From positions 124,001 through 188,000 of the forward strand of contig NZ_MDKE01000022.1 of the NCBI RefSeq assembly GCF_001870485.1: a stretch of DNA of 64,000 nucleotides. Direction: 5' to 3'. This document shows positions 8,737 through 18,785 of this stretch, piece after piece. The position numbers and the translations under genes were made by a program. The DNA comes from Oceanisphaera psychrotolerans. Its GTDB lineage: Bacteria > Pseudomonadota > Gammaproteobacteria > Enterobacterales > Aeromonadaceae. A model generated the notes under the pieces. That model worked only from the letters and a program-made list of their open reading frames with translations, was not told the DNA's origin and did no database searches. Numbering within the stretch: position 1 is the first letter of the stretch; each line of letters begins with the position of its first letter.

Positions 8737-8811
8737 TCTTGTCTGTATTATTTGCTCTGTCTGGTGTTGTTTGCCCGGGGTCCCTTGCCGGAACCAGATC
8801 CGGGCAAGGGT

Positions 8812-9993
<1,182 letters not shown>

Positions 9994-10012
9994 GGTGTTC
10001 TCCTTGGATAAC

Positions 10013-10675
10013 TCAGTCGGCGAAGGTCATTTCGGGGACATGGTCGGGCACGATCAACTTGCCGGCGGTCTTGGCCTTGATCTCCTCGACACTGACCCCC
10101 GGGGCCCGTTCCTTGAGGATAAAGGCGCCGTTTTCGATCTCCAGATAGGCGAGGTCGGTGAGCACCCGCTTGATGCAGCCGGCGCCGGTCAGCGGCAGTG
10201 AACAGTGCGGCAGCAGCTTGGACTCGCCATGTTTGGAAGCGTGGGTCATGGTGACGATGATGTTGTCGGCACCGGCCACCAGATCCATGGCGCCGCCCAT
10301 GCCCTTGACCAGTTTGCCCGGGATCATCCAGGACGCAATATTGCCGTTGACGTCCACTTCGAAGGCGCCGAGCACGGTCAGATCCACATGGCCGCCGCGG
10401 ATCATGGCGAAGGACTCAGCCGAGTTGAAAATGGAGGCGCCGACGCGGGTGGTGACCGTCTGCTTGCCGGCGTTGATCATGTCGGCGTCCAGCTCTTCCT
10501 CGGTAGGAAAGGCGCCCATGCCGAGCAGGCCGTTTTCGGACTGGAGCATGACTTCGATACCGTCCGGGACATAGTTGGCCACCATGGTGGGAATGCCGAT
10601 GCCCAGGTTGACGTAGAAGCCGTCCTGCAGTTCGCGGGCGACGCGCTGGGCCATTTGTTCGCGGGAAAGTGCCAT
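10013..10675 (-). CDS. scoB: 3-oxoacid CoA-transferase, subunit B
   Basis: 220-residue beta subunit. It carries the catalytic glutamate in the [10 protein letters not shown] motif (about residue 47) and [12 protein letters not shown] near the N-terminus. With subunit A it moves CoA from succinyl-CoA (or acetyl-CoA) to acetoacetate. It lies 51 bases after subunit A and 19 bases before the thiolase gene on the same strand. The atoA name would serve equally well, because donor specificity cannot be read from sequence. Confidence 0.92.
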   Translation of the reverse strand: MALSREQMAQRVARELQDGFYVNLGIGIPTMVANYVPDGIEVMLQSENGLLGMGAFPTEEELDADMINAGKQTVTTRVGASIFNSAESFAMIRGGHVDLTVLGAFEVDVNGNIASWMIPGKLVKGMGGAMDLVAGADNIIVTMTHASKHGESKLLPHCSLPLTGAGCIKRVLTDLAYLEIENGAFILKERAPGVSVEEIKAKTAGKLIVPDHVPEMTFAD

Positions 10676-10726
10676 GTTATTGCCTCTTGTACTGATTCAA
10701 TGGATAGGGGTAAGGGGCCCGCAGGC

Positions 10727-11425
10727 TCAGTCGCGCAGGGTGCGCTTTTCGATACGCTTCTCGAACTGGCCGCAGATGATGCGGTTGACGTAGATGCCGG
10801 GGGTATGGATCTGGCTTGGCTCCAGCTCCCCGGGCTCGACGATTTCCTCGACCTCGACCACGGTTATCCGGCCGGCGGTGGCCGCCAGCGGGTTGAAGTT
10901 CTGGGCGGTATGGCGGTAGACCACGTTGCCGAAATGGTCGGCCTTCCAGCCCTTGACGATGGCAAAATCGCCGGTGATGGACGGCTCCAGGATATGAGGA
11001 CGGCCGTTGAATTCGCGCACTTCCTTGCCCTCGGCAATGGTGGTGCCGTAGCCGGTAGCGGTATAAAAGGCGGGAATACCGGCGCCGCCGGCACGCAGCT
11101 TTTCGGCCAGGGTGCCCTGGGGGGTCAGCTCCACTTCCAGCTCGCCGCTGAGCAGCAGCTGTTCGAACAGGGCGTTTTCGCCCACGTAGGAGGCGACCAT
11201 CTTGCGGATTTGGCGGTCTTCGAGCAGCAGCCCCAGACCAAAGCCGTCGATGCCGCAGTTGTTGGATACCACGGTCAGATCCCGGGTGCCCTTGCGCTTG
11301 ACCTCGGCGATCAGGTTTTCGGGGATACCGCACAGGCCAAAACCACCGGCCAGCAGGGTCATGCCATCTTCGAGGCCTGCGAGGGCTTCAGCGTAGGAAC
11401 TCACTCGTTTATCGAAACCAGCCAT
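10727..11425 (-). CDS. scoA: 3-oxoacid CoA-transferase, subunit A
   Basis: 232-residue alpha subunit of the acetoacetate CoA-transferase. It has the CoA-binding [13 protein letters not shown] motif (about residues 27-39) and [19 protein letters not shown], both diagnostic of the family. It is first in the scoA-scoB-thiolase operon; the ATG at 11425 follows AGAGGAAA. The operon is divergent from the LysR gene at 11602, its likely regulator. Confidence 0.92.
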   Translation of the reverse strand: MAGFDKRVSSYAEALAGLEDGMTLLAGGFGLCGIPENLIAEVKRKGTRDLTVVSNNCGIDGFGLGLLLEDRQIRKMVASYVGENALFEQLLLSGELEVELTPQGTLAEKLRAGGAGIPAFYTATGYGTTIAEGKEVREFNGRPHILEPSITGDFAIVKGWKADHFGNVVYRHTAQNFNPLAATAGRITVVEVEEIVEPGELEPSQIHTPGIYVNRIICGQFEKRIEKRTLRD

Positions 11426-11601
11426 ACCATTTCCTCTTTTTGTGTACTAACTGACACTTGATTGTTGTAAAAGAGTATCGGTGTGGGTTACTTATTAGTT
11501 AAGTTTGTTTTTGTCATTGATTAATTGGTTTATTAAAACAATGTATCTGGGTGCGGGGAGCTATCTCCCTGCGACCAGTGGATCCGGAGGTCATCGATTC
11601 A

Positions 11602-12495
11602 ATGACGGCAAAACAACTGCGCGCCTTTATCGCCGTGGCGCAAACCCTGAACTTTGCCCAAGCCTGTGAACGGGTGCATCTGTCCCAGTCGGCACTGAGC
11701 CTGACCATCAAGGCGCTGGAAGACAGCCTGGGGGGACGGCTGTTCAGTCGCACCACCCGCCATGTGCGCCTGACCCCGGAAGGCGAGGCGTTGCTGCCGT
11801 TGGCGCGGCGGTTGATCGCGGAATGGGATAACATCGAGGACGTACTGCGCAATCGCTTTACCCTGCAGCAGGGGCAGGTGGCCCTGGCGGCCATGCCGTC
11901 CTTTGCCGGCAACCTGCTGCCGCCGTTGTTGCGGGACTTTCGTGGCCGTTATCCCAAGATCAACGTGACCGTCAACGACGTGATCAACGAGCAGGTCATC
12001 GAAATGGTGTTGGATGGATACGTTGAACTGGGCATCGCCTTCGAACCCGCGCCCTCTACCAAGCTGCAGTTTACGCCGCTTTACCTGGATCGTTTTGTTG
12101 CCGTGGTTCCGGCAGACTCGGCCCTGGCCGAACAGGAGGCGCTGAACTGGCGGCAACTGCTGGAACAGCCGTTTATTGCGTTGCAGCGGCCGTCGGCGGT
12201 GCGGCTGATGCTTGAACAACACTTGCGGGACCGGGATCTGATCTTGCCGGTGGCGTTTGAAAGCCATCAACTCGCCACCGTGGGCCGGATGGTGGGCTGT
12301 GGCCTGGGGGTCAGCGTGGTGCCGGCGCTGTGTATCGGCCAGATGCATGAGCTGGGCGCCCGCTGCCTGCCGCTGCATGACCCGGTGATCGAGCGGCCCG
12401 TGGGCATACTGACCAGGGCGGAACACGAGCTGTCCGTGGCCGCCCGGGCACTCTTTGATACCCTGCTGGCATCCTCTGTTCCGCCCCTCGGGTAA
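11602..12495 (+). CDS. LysR-family regulator of the acetoacetate operon
   Basis: 297-residue regulator from the ATG at 11602; an in-frame ATG at 11551 would only add a non-conserved 17-residue leader. The helix-turn-helix starts directly after it (MTAKQLRAFIAVAQTLNFAQA, SQSALSLTIKALEDSLGGRLF). The effector domain has the VGCGLGVSVVPAL motif common in this family. It is divergent from scoA, so control of acetoacetate use is the simplest reading. Confidence 0.88.
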   Translation: MTAKQLRAFIAVAQTLNFAQACERVHLSQSALSLTIKALEDSLGGRLFSRTTRHVRLTPEGEALLPLARRLIAEWDNIEDVLRNRFTLQQGQVALAAMPSFAGNLLPPLLRDFRGRYPKINVTVNDVINEQVIEMVLDGYVELGIAFEPAPSTKLQFTPLYLDRFVAVVPADSALAEQEALNWRQLLEQPFIALQRPSAVRLMLEQHLRDRDLILPVAFESHQLATVGRMVGCGLGVSVVPALCIGQMHELGARCLPLHDPVIERPVGILTRAEHELSVAARALFDTLLASSVPPLG

Positions 12496-12641
12496 ACCGG
12501 GCCGGAGGGAGAGCTTGCCCGCAGTGCATCAATTCGGGATGCGTCGCTGGTTAGCCATTACTCACGCAGGCGGATAGCAGCTATGATGGGCACTTCTGTG
12601 TTACCAATTGAATCGCTATTGAACTGAAGAGAGTCACCATA

Positions 12642-13313
12642 ATGAAAAAAACAAAGATAATCTGTTCAACCCTGGTGTCCGTGGCCCTGCTCGGCGGCTG
12701 TGCCACCGAAACCTCCCGTTCACTGGAAGTGGAACGGGTCGCCAGTTACGGCAGCCAGTATCATGGTCCGCGCAGCCCGATTGCGGTGGGCAAGTTCGAC
12801 AACCGTTCCAGCTACCAGCGCGGTATCTTTTCCGACGGGGTCGATCGTCTGGGCAACCAGGCCAAGACCACCCTGGTCACCCATCTGCAGCAGAGCAACC
12901 GCTTCAATGTGCTGGATCGCACCAATATGGCGGAACTCCAGGCCGAGGCCGGCATCAGCGGGCAGGGGCAAACGCTGAAGGGCGCCGACTATGTGGTGAC
13001 CGGCGATGTCACCGAATTTGGCCGCAAGACGGTCGGCGATCATCAGCTGTTCGGCATCCTCGGCCGGGGCAAGTCGCAGGTCGCCTATGCCAAGGTCCAC
13101 CTCAATGTGGTCAATGTGCAGACCTCCGAAGTGGTTTTTTCCGCCCAGGGGGCAGGGGAGTATCAGCTGTCCAACCGGGAAATCATCGGCTTTGGCGGTA
13201 CCGCCAGCTATGACTCGACCCTGAACGGCAAGGTGCTGGATCTGGCCATGCGCGAGGCGGTCAACAACCTGGTGGCCGGTATCGACAGCGGCGCCTGGCG
13301 CCCTGCTCAATAA
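12642..13313 (+). CDS. CsgG/HfaB-like lipoprotein
   Basis: 223 residues. The signal peptide ends in the lipobox LLGGC (Cys about residue 20), so it is a lipid-anchored outer-membrane or periplasmic protein. The body matches the curli-assembly CsgG domain: IAVGKFDNRSSYQRG, LVTHLQQSNRFNVLDRTNMAELQAE, GADYVVTGDVTEFG and AMREAVNNLV. It is first of three lipoprotein genes, an arrangement known from Neisseria (next to the GNA1162/DUF799 gene). No curli subunits are nearby, so amyloid export is unlikely; the operon's function is not established. Confidence 0.88.
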   Translation: MKKTKIICSTLVSVALLGGCATETSRSLEVERVASYGSQYHGPRSPIAVGKFDNRSSYQRGIFSDGVDRLGNQAKTTLVTHLQQSNRFNVLDRTNMAELQAEAGISGQGQTLKGADYVVTGDVTEFGRKTVGDHQLFGILGRGKSQVAYAKVHLNVVNVQTSEVVFSAQGAGEYQLSNREIIGFGGTASYDSTLNGKVLDLAMREAVNNLVAGIDSGAWRPAQ

Positions 13314-13326
13314 GCCGGGAGCAAGC

Positions 13327-13686
13327 ATGACCTTTATCAACAAGACCAGTGCATTGCTGCTGGTGGTCGGCCTGCTGGCGGGCTGCAGCGGCCCCACCAG
13401 CCTTTATCAATGGGACAGCTATCAGCCCGTTGTCTACCAGTATTACCAGGATGACCAGAGCGGGCCCGAAGAGCAGATGGCGGCGCTGGAAGAAAGCATC
13501 GAAAAGGCCCGTTCCCGGGGTGTGAGCGTGCCGCCAGGCCTGCATGCCCATCTGGGCCTGCTGTATGCCAATAACGGACGGGAAGACGATGCCCTTGCCC
13601 AGTTTGCCCTGGAAAAGACCCTGTTCCCCGAGTCGGCCCCGTTTATGGATTTTCTGCTGAAGCAGAATAAGGAGCAGGTGCAATGA
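13327..13686 (+). CDS. DUF4810 lipoprotein
   Basis: 119 residues. The lipobox LLAGC gives an N-terminal lipid-modified Cys near residue 20. The mature sequence SLYQWDSYQPVVYQYYQ and the tetratricopeptide-like LHAHLGLLYANNGREDDALAQFALEKTLFPES identify DUF4810. It lies 13 bases after the CsgG-like gene and overlaps the start of the DUF799 gene by four bases (ATGA), so the three are translated together. Function unknown; an accessory of a lipoprotein complex is likely. Confidence 0.87.
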   Translation: MTFINKTSALLLVVGLLAGCSGPTSLYQWDSYQPVVYQYYQDDQSGPEEQMAALEESIEKARSRGVSVPPGLHAHLGLLYANNGREDDALAQFALEKTLFPESAPFMDFLLKQNKEQVQ

Positions 13687-14342
13687 TGCCGATGACTAAA
13701 CTGGCCGGTGTGGCGCTGGCAACCCTGCTTGCCGGCTGCGTGACTCCCGAGCCCTATAATTACAGCGCCTTCAGGCAGAGCAATCCCAGGTCGATACTGG
13801 TGCTGCCGCCGGTCAATCAGTCGCCCGACATCAAGGCCAGCTACAGCCTGTTGTCGCAGGTGACCTACCCGCTGGCGGAGTCGGGCTACTACGTGCTGCC
13901 GGTGGCGGTGGTGGATGAAACCTTCCGCCAGAACGGCCTGGTCAACCCGGAAGAAATTCAGGGCGTGCCGCTCGCCAAACTGCAGGAGATCTTTGGCGCC
14001 GATGCCGCCCTCTATCTCGATATTACCGAGTATGGCACCACCTATATGGTGATCAGCAGCGATACCCGGGTAACCGCCCAGGCCCGGCTGGTGGATTTAA
14101 AAACCGGCGAGCAGTTGTGGTCGGGCACCGCCACCGCCTCCAGCAATGAGCAGGACGGCAGCGGCGGAGGCGACTTGGTTGGTCTGCTGGTGCAGGCGGT
14201 GATCACCCAGATAGCCAATACCCTGAACGACCGGGGCCACCAAGTTGCGGGCATCACCAGCATGCGCCTGCTGTCGGCAGGGCAACCCAATGGCATCCTC
14301 TACGGCCCGCGTTCTCCTCACTACGGCCAGACCGAAGAGTAA
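13683..14342 (+). CDS. DUF799 lipoprotein (GNA1162-like)
   Basis: 219 residues. Lipobox LLAGC near residue 19. The family motif SILVLPPVNQSPDIKASYSLLSQVTYPLAESGYYVLPVAVVDETFRQNG is present in full, placing it with the Neisseria GNA1162/DUF799 outer-membrane lipoproteins, which share structural features with TolB- and ABC-export-associated proteins. It is the third gene of the operon and is followed by a strong terminator. Confidence 0.87.
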   Translation: MMPMTKLAGVALATLLAGCVTPEPYNYSAFRQSNPRSILVLPPVNQSPDIKASYSLLSQVTYPLAESGYYVLPVAVVDETFRQNGLVNPEEIQGVPLAKLQEIFGADAALYLDITEYGTTYMVISSDTRVTAQARLVDLKTGEQLWSGTATASSNEQDGSGGGDLVGLLVQAVITQIANTLNDRGHQVAGITSMRLLSAGQPNGILYGPRSPHYGQTEE

Positions 14343-14381
14343 AGGCAGGGTGGGGTCCTGACACCAACGTCGGACCATAAC

Positions 14382-14401
14382 AGGGGCGAAAGCCCCTTTT
14401 T
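14382..14401 (+). terminator. Terminator of the lipoprotein operon
   Basis: Stem AGGGGC / GCCCCT with the stable GAAA tetraloop, followed by a T run. It ends the CsgG-like/DUF4810/DUF799 operon before the convergent LysR gene. Confidence 0.88.
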
Positions 14402-14471
14402 AATGTGCGTTTTTCAGTAGGAAATGGTTGGGACGTCCAACCATCGGAAACATTTCCGATTACGGAGCCAT

Positions 14472-15389
14472 TTATTGGCTATCAACTTGTTGTGCCGTGC
14501 AGTCCAGCACCCATTGCAGCAGGAGTCGCTTGGCGTCGCTGGATACCTTGGGGTGGGCATCGATCAGGCCATAGCCCCGTTGAGAGCGGAGCGGCTGTGT
14601 GTCCAGGGCGATCAGGATGCCGCTGTCCAGCAGGCTGTCGACCAGTCCCCCCCAGCCCATGCCGATGCCCTGACCGGCGATCACCGCCTGTAACAGCAGG
14701 GTATAGTTGTTGAACGTCAGCTCCGGGGATTGCAAATAGTTGATACCTGCGCGTTGCTGGAAGTAGCCGGGCCAGTCCATCCAGCTCTGGCCCTGATCGG
14801 CGGTCAGGGTCAGTAAGGGGAGATCGGCGAGCCGGGCAAGACCATCGATGGGCCCGTGCTGCTGCAGGAAGGCCGGGCTGCAGACCGGAAACACTTCTTC
14901 GTGGAACAGCCGCGGCACCGTGGTCAGGGTGCGTTCGTCGCAGAACACGATGGCCACATCGACCTCCTTGTCCCGCCAGTCGAACACGCCCTGGTTGGTC
15001 ATGATGCGCACGTCGATCTGTGGATGCAGCCGGCGAAACTGCGGCAGTCTCGGCATCAACCAGTAGGCCGCAAATGAGAAATCGGTCAGGATATTGACCC
15101 GCGGATGCTGCTGCTGTTGCTGGAGGCGCTCCAGGGTGTGTTCGATGGTGGCGAAGCCGTCCTGTACGCTGACAAACAGTGCCTGGCCGGCGTCGGTCAG
15201 CCTGACGCCACGATAGATACGTTCGAACAGCGGCAGGCCCAGCTGCTGCTCCAGAGAACGGATCTGCTGGCTGACCGCCGACTGGGTCGAGCGCAGCTCC
15301 CGCGCCGCGGCGGTGAAACTGAGCAGCCGGGCCGCGGTCTCGAATACCCGCAGGCTGTTGGGTGACACTGTTCTGTTCAGTAACGACAT
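14472..15389 (-). CDS. LysR-family regulator of choline-O-sulfate use
   Basis: 305 residues, GcvA-like. The helix-turn-helix is AARLLSFTAAARELRSTQSAVSQQIRSLEQQLG. The effector domain contains EEVFPVCSPAFL and GQGIGMGWGGLVD. It is divergent from the choline sulfatase gene, the usual place for the choline-sulfate-utilization LysR factor, so control of the sulfatase-SulP-BetT operon is likely. It would sense choline sulfate or choline. Confidence 0.87.
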   Translation of the reverse strand: MSLLNRTVSPNSLRVFETAARLLSFTAAARELRSTQSAVSQQIRSLEQQLGLPLFERIYRGVRLTDAGQALFVSVQDGFATIEHTLERLQQQQQHPRVNILTDFSFAAYWLMPRLPQFRRLHPQIDVRIMTNQGVFDWRDKEVDVAIVFCDERTLTTVPRLFHEEVFPVCSPAFLQQHGPIDGLARLADLPLLTLTADQGQSWMDWPGYFQQRAGINYLQSPELTFNNYTLLLQAVIAGQGIGMGWGGLVDSLLDSGILIALDTQPLRSQRGYGLIDAHPKVSSDAKRLLLQWVLDCTAQQVDSQ

Positions 15390-15606
15390 TAGCTCAGCAG
15401 ATACCCCCGCAGGACAAGTTGATCAGTATATAGCGCCCGAGTCTAGCAGGAATATCACCTTGCGACATGATCCTGCCTTGCAGCGGCATTAGCTGAGTTA
15501 ATGCGATACATAAAAATTTAACGAGTTTACAGCCTGTGGGGTTGGCTGGGAGACTGGTTGCAGAGCCGAGTTCCGGCCGTATCAACTACTCAGGGAGAGC
15601 CCGTTC

Positions 15607-17139
15607 ATGACTGCCAAGCAGCCCAATATCCTGTTCCTTATGGCCGATCAGATGGCCGTGTCGTCGCTACCCTTCTACGGTCACCCACTGGTCAAGACGC
15701 CACACCTGTCCCGCCTGGCGGATGAAGGTGTGGTGTTTGATTCGGCCTACTGCAACAGCCCGTTGTGTGCACCGTCGCGCTTCACCCTGATGTCCGGTCA
15801 GCTGCCGTCGCGGATCGGTGGCTACGACAATGCGGCCGATTTTCCCGCCGATATCCCGACCTTCGCCCATTATCTGCGCGATGCCGGTTACTACACGGCC
15901 CTGTCCGGCAAGATGCACTTCTGCGGCCCCGATCAGCTGCATGGCTTCGAGGAGCGGCTCACCACCGATATCTATCCGGCCGACTATGGTTGGTTCGTCA
16001 ACTGGGAGGACTTTGACACTCGCCCCAGCTACTACCACAATATGTCCTCGGTGACTCAGGCCGGTCCCTGCGTGCGCTCCAATCAGCTGGATTTCGATGA
16101 CGAGGTCAGCTTCCGGGCCCAGCGCTTCCTCTATGACTACGTGCGTAATGGTGAGCAGCGGCCGTTCTGCCTGACGGTGTCGATGACCCACCCGCACGAC
16201 CCCTACACCATCCCTCAGCAATACTGGGATCGCTACAACCACGACGACATCGACATGCCCAGGGTGCCCTTCTCCCAGGAGACGGCGGATCCCCATTCCC
16301 GACGGCTGCGCTATGTCTATCAGCTGGACGAGCATACCCTCACCGAGGCCCAGATCCGCAACGCGCGCCATGCCTACTACGGGGCCATCAGCTATGTGGA
16401 CGACCAGATTGGCGCCGTGCTCAAGGTACTGAAAGAAACCGGGCTGGACGAAGACACCATCATCGTGTTCTCGGGCGATCACGGCGACATGCTCGGCGAG
16501 CGGGGCCTCTGGTACAAGATGAGCTGGTTCGAAGGCTCGGCCCGGGTCCCCATGATCGTTCACGCGCCGGGCCGGTTTGCGCCGAAACGGGTCAGCGAAT
16601 CGGTGTCGACCATGGATTTGCTGCCCACCTTCGCCGAGCTGGCGAATTACAACACCGCACCCGACTATGCCGCGTCCCTCGACGGTCGCAGCTTGCTGCC
16701 GCACCTGACCGGCACCGGCGGACACGACGAAGTGATCGGCGAATACCTGGGCGAGGGGGCCATAGCACCGCTGCTGATGATCCGTCGCGGACGCTACAAG
16801 TTTGTTCATTCGGCGCCCGATCCCGACCAGCTGTTCGATCTCGAGGCCGATCCGCTGGAGCTCAATAACCTGGCGTTGGACCCGGCCCATGAGGAGCGAT
16901 GCCAGCAGTTTCGCGACGAGGTCGCCAGCCGCTGGAACTATGAGCAGCTGCATGGAGAGGTGATTGCCAGCCAGCGTCGGCGTCGGCTGGTATCCCGGGC
17001 CCTGAGCACCGGTAAGGTCACCGCCTGGGATCATCAGCCGGTGTTCGATGCCAGCACCCAGTTCATGCGTAATACCATCGACCTCGATGATCTCGAGCGG
17101 CGGGCGCGCTTCCCTGTGGTTGCCGAACCGTCGGAATAA
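15607..17139 (+). CDS. betC: Choline sulfatase
   Basis: 510 residues, the normal length for BetC. It hydrolyses choline-O-sulfate to choline and sulfate in the cytoplasm. The sulfatase signature Cys (to be converted to formylglycine) is in NSPLCAPSRFTLMSGQLPSR (about residues 50-69). Metal ligands are seen in NILFLMADQ and FSGDHGDMLGERGLWYKMS. The BetC-specific C-terminal tail ends near FMRNTIDLDDLERRARFP. It leads an operon with a SulP carrier and a BetT-like carrier; the next start overlaps its stop (TAATG). Confidence 0.94.
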   Translation: MTAKQPNILFLMADQMAVSSLPFYGHPLVKTPHLSRLADEGVVFDSAYCNSPLCAPSRFTLMSGQLPSRIGGYDNAADFPADIPTFAHYLRDAGYYTALSGKMHFCGPDQLHGFEERLTTDIYPADYGWFVNWEDFDTRPSYYHNMSSVTQAGPCVRSNQLDFDDEVSFRAQRFLYDYVRNGEQRPFCLTVSMTHPHDPYTIPQQYWDRYNHDDIDMPRVPFSQETADPHSRRLRYVYQLDEHTLTEAQIRNARHAYYGAISYVDDQIGAVLKVLKETGLDEDTIIVFSGDHGDMLGERGLWYKMSWFEGSARVPMIVHAPGRFAPKRVSESVSTMDLLPTFAELANYNTAPDYAASLDGRSLLPHLTGTGGHDEVIGEYLGEGAIAPLLMIRRGRYKFVHSAPDPDQLFDLEADPLELNNLALDPAHEERCQQFRDEVASRWNYEQLHGEVIASQRRRRLVSRALSTGKVTAWDHQPVFDASTQFMRNTIDLDDLERRARFPVVAEPSE

Positions 17140-18773
17140 TGATGAACCAGGCCAAGGTCCAGCGGTATCCGGCACTGTTGCAGTGCCTGATACCTTTTAT
17201 GAGCTGGCTGCCGCAGCAAAGCACTCGCTCGTTGCGAGCGGATGTGCTCGCCGGGATGACCGGGGCGGTACTGGTGGTGCCTCAGGGAGTGGCCTATGCC
17301 TTGCTGGCCGGGCTGCCCCCCGAGTACGGCCTGTATACTGCCATCATCCCCACCATACTGGCGGCCCTGTTCGGTTCTTCACGGCAGATGGTCAGCGGGC
17401 CGACGGCGGCGCTGTCAATCGCGCTGTTTGCCACCCTGCAGCCCCTGGCCGAAGCGGGGTCCGCTGAATTCGTTGCGCTGGTGCTGACCCTGACGTTTCT
17501 TACCGGGCTGTTCCAGCTGCTGCTGGGCCTGGCGAGGTTGGGGGGGCTGGTCAATCTCGTGTCCCATGCGGTGGTGACCGGCTTTACCGCCGGGGCGGCG
17601 CTGATCATCGCCACCAGTCAGCTTCCCTATGCGCTGGGGCTGGGGCCACTGGAAAGCAGTGGTTTCCTCGAGCTCTGGCCGGCGTTGCTGGAACGGCTGG
17701 ACGATATCCGCCCGTCTGCCGTGCTGATCGCCGGGTTTACCCTGGCGGTCTGCCTGGCGTTCCGGCGCTGGCTGCCCCGCTGGCCCGGCATGCTGCTGGC
17801 ACTGGCGGGGGCGTCGATTCTGGCGGCCTGGCTCGATCCGCAGGGTCTTGATATCCAGCGTATCTCCGCCGTACCGGCAGGCCTGCCTCCGCTGTCGACC
17901 CCGATCTTTTCCCTCGATATCCTGCGCCTGCTGATCCCCGGCGCCATCGCTCTGGGACTGCTGGGACTGGTCGAAGCCGCCGCCATTTCGCGGGCCATGG
18001 CGGCCCGTACGGGCCAGCGACTGAACAGTGATCAGGAATTTATCGGCCAGGGGCTCTCCAACCTGGGGGGCGCCTTCTTTTCTGGTTATGTTTCATCCGG
18101 TTCCTTTACCCGCTCGGGCCTCAATGCCAGCGCCGGGGCACAGTCCCCGCTGGCCGCGGTGATGGCCGCGCTGTTTCTGGTGCCCCTGGTGCTGCTGGCG
18201 GCTCCACTGCTGCACCATATGCCCATGCCAGCCATGGCCGGCATGCTGCTGCTGGTCGCTGCCAACCTGGTCGATCGACACAGCATCCGCGAGGCGCTGA
18301 CGGTCAGCCGTGCCGAGACCACTGTGCTGCTGATCACCTTCGCCTGCACCCTGCTGCTGGCGCTGGAGTTTGCCATTTATTTCGGGGTGCTGGCGTCGTT
18401 TGCCTTCTATCTGCTGCGTACCATGCGGCCGCCGGTGGTGGCCTGCGAGCTGGCCCAGGCGCCCGAAGCAATCCGGCAGGCAGTGGAAGAACACAACTGC
18501 TCTGTGGTCAGGATCGACGGCTCCCTGTACTTCGGTGCCTGCGACGGGATTGCCCGGCGGCTCGAAGGGCATGACAGGCCCAACCTGGTGATCCTGGCGG
18601 AGGGCATCAATTTCATCGATATCAGCGGTCTGCATCTGCTGCAGCGGCAGGCCGGCATTTGCCGGGACAGGGGAGGAAGGCTCTACCTGTCCGGAACCAA
18701 GGGTGACGTGTTGTCTCGTCTGCGGCGAGCCGGCGTGTTGGAAAGTGACAGGTTCACCGTAATCACACTATGA
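17139..18773 (+). CDS. SulP-family anion carrier with STAS domain
   Basis: 544 residues. An N-terminal SLC26/SulP membrane part (GMTGAVLVVPQGVAYALLAGLPPEYGLYTA, SGPTAALSI, about residues 30-95) is followed after about residue 430 by a cytoplasmic STAS domain (VRIDGSLYFGACD, NFIDISGLHLL). It starts inside the betC stop codon (TAATGATG; ATG 17139 or 17142). Linked to choline sulfatase, it probably handles the sulfate released from choline-O-sulfate (export or exchange) or imports sulfate esters. The direction of transport is inference. Confidence 0.9.
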   Translation: MMNQAKVQRYPALLQCLIPFMSWLPQQSTRSLRADVLAGMTGAVLVVPQGVAYALLAGLPPEYGLYTAIIPTILAALFGSSRQMVSGPTAALSIALFATLQPLAEAGSAEFVALVLTLTFLTGLFQLLLGLARLGGLVNLVSHAVVTGFTAGAALIIATSQLPYALGLGPLESSGFLELWPALLERLDDIRPSAVLIAGFTLAVCLAFRRWLPRWPGMLLALAGASILAAWLDPQGLDIQRISAVPAGLPPLSTPIFSLDILRLLIPGAIALGLLGLVEAAAISRAMAARTGQRLNSDQEFIGQGLSNLGGAFFSGYVSSGSFTRSGLNASAGAQSPLAAVMAALFLVPLVLLAAPLLHHMPMPAMAGMLLLVAANLVDRHSIREALTVSRAETTVLLITFACTLLLALEFAIYFGVLASFAFYLLRTMRPPVVACELAQAPEAIRQAVEEHNCSVVRIDGSLYFGACDGIARRLEGHDRPNLVILAEGINFIDISGLHLLQRQAGICRDRGGRLYLSGTKGDVLSRLRRAGVLESDRFTVITL

Positions 18774-18785
18774 GAGGGATTCTCC

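Noticed and set aside
10205-11461. Open frame of 418 codons antisense to the CoA-transferase genes
   Set aside because: It spans two well-supported genes and their gap on the other strand; no domain pattern.
12642-14342. CsgG-like operon considered as a curli export system
   Set aside because: No CsgA/B/E/F-like genes are near; the DUF4810 and DUF799 partners point to a different, GNA1162-type lipoprotein operon.
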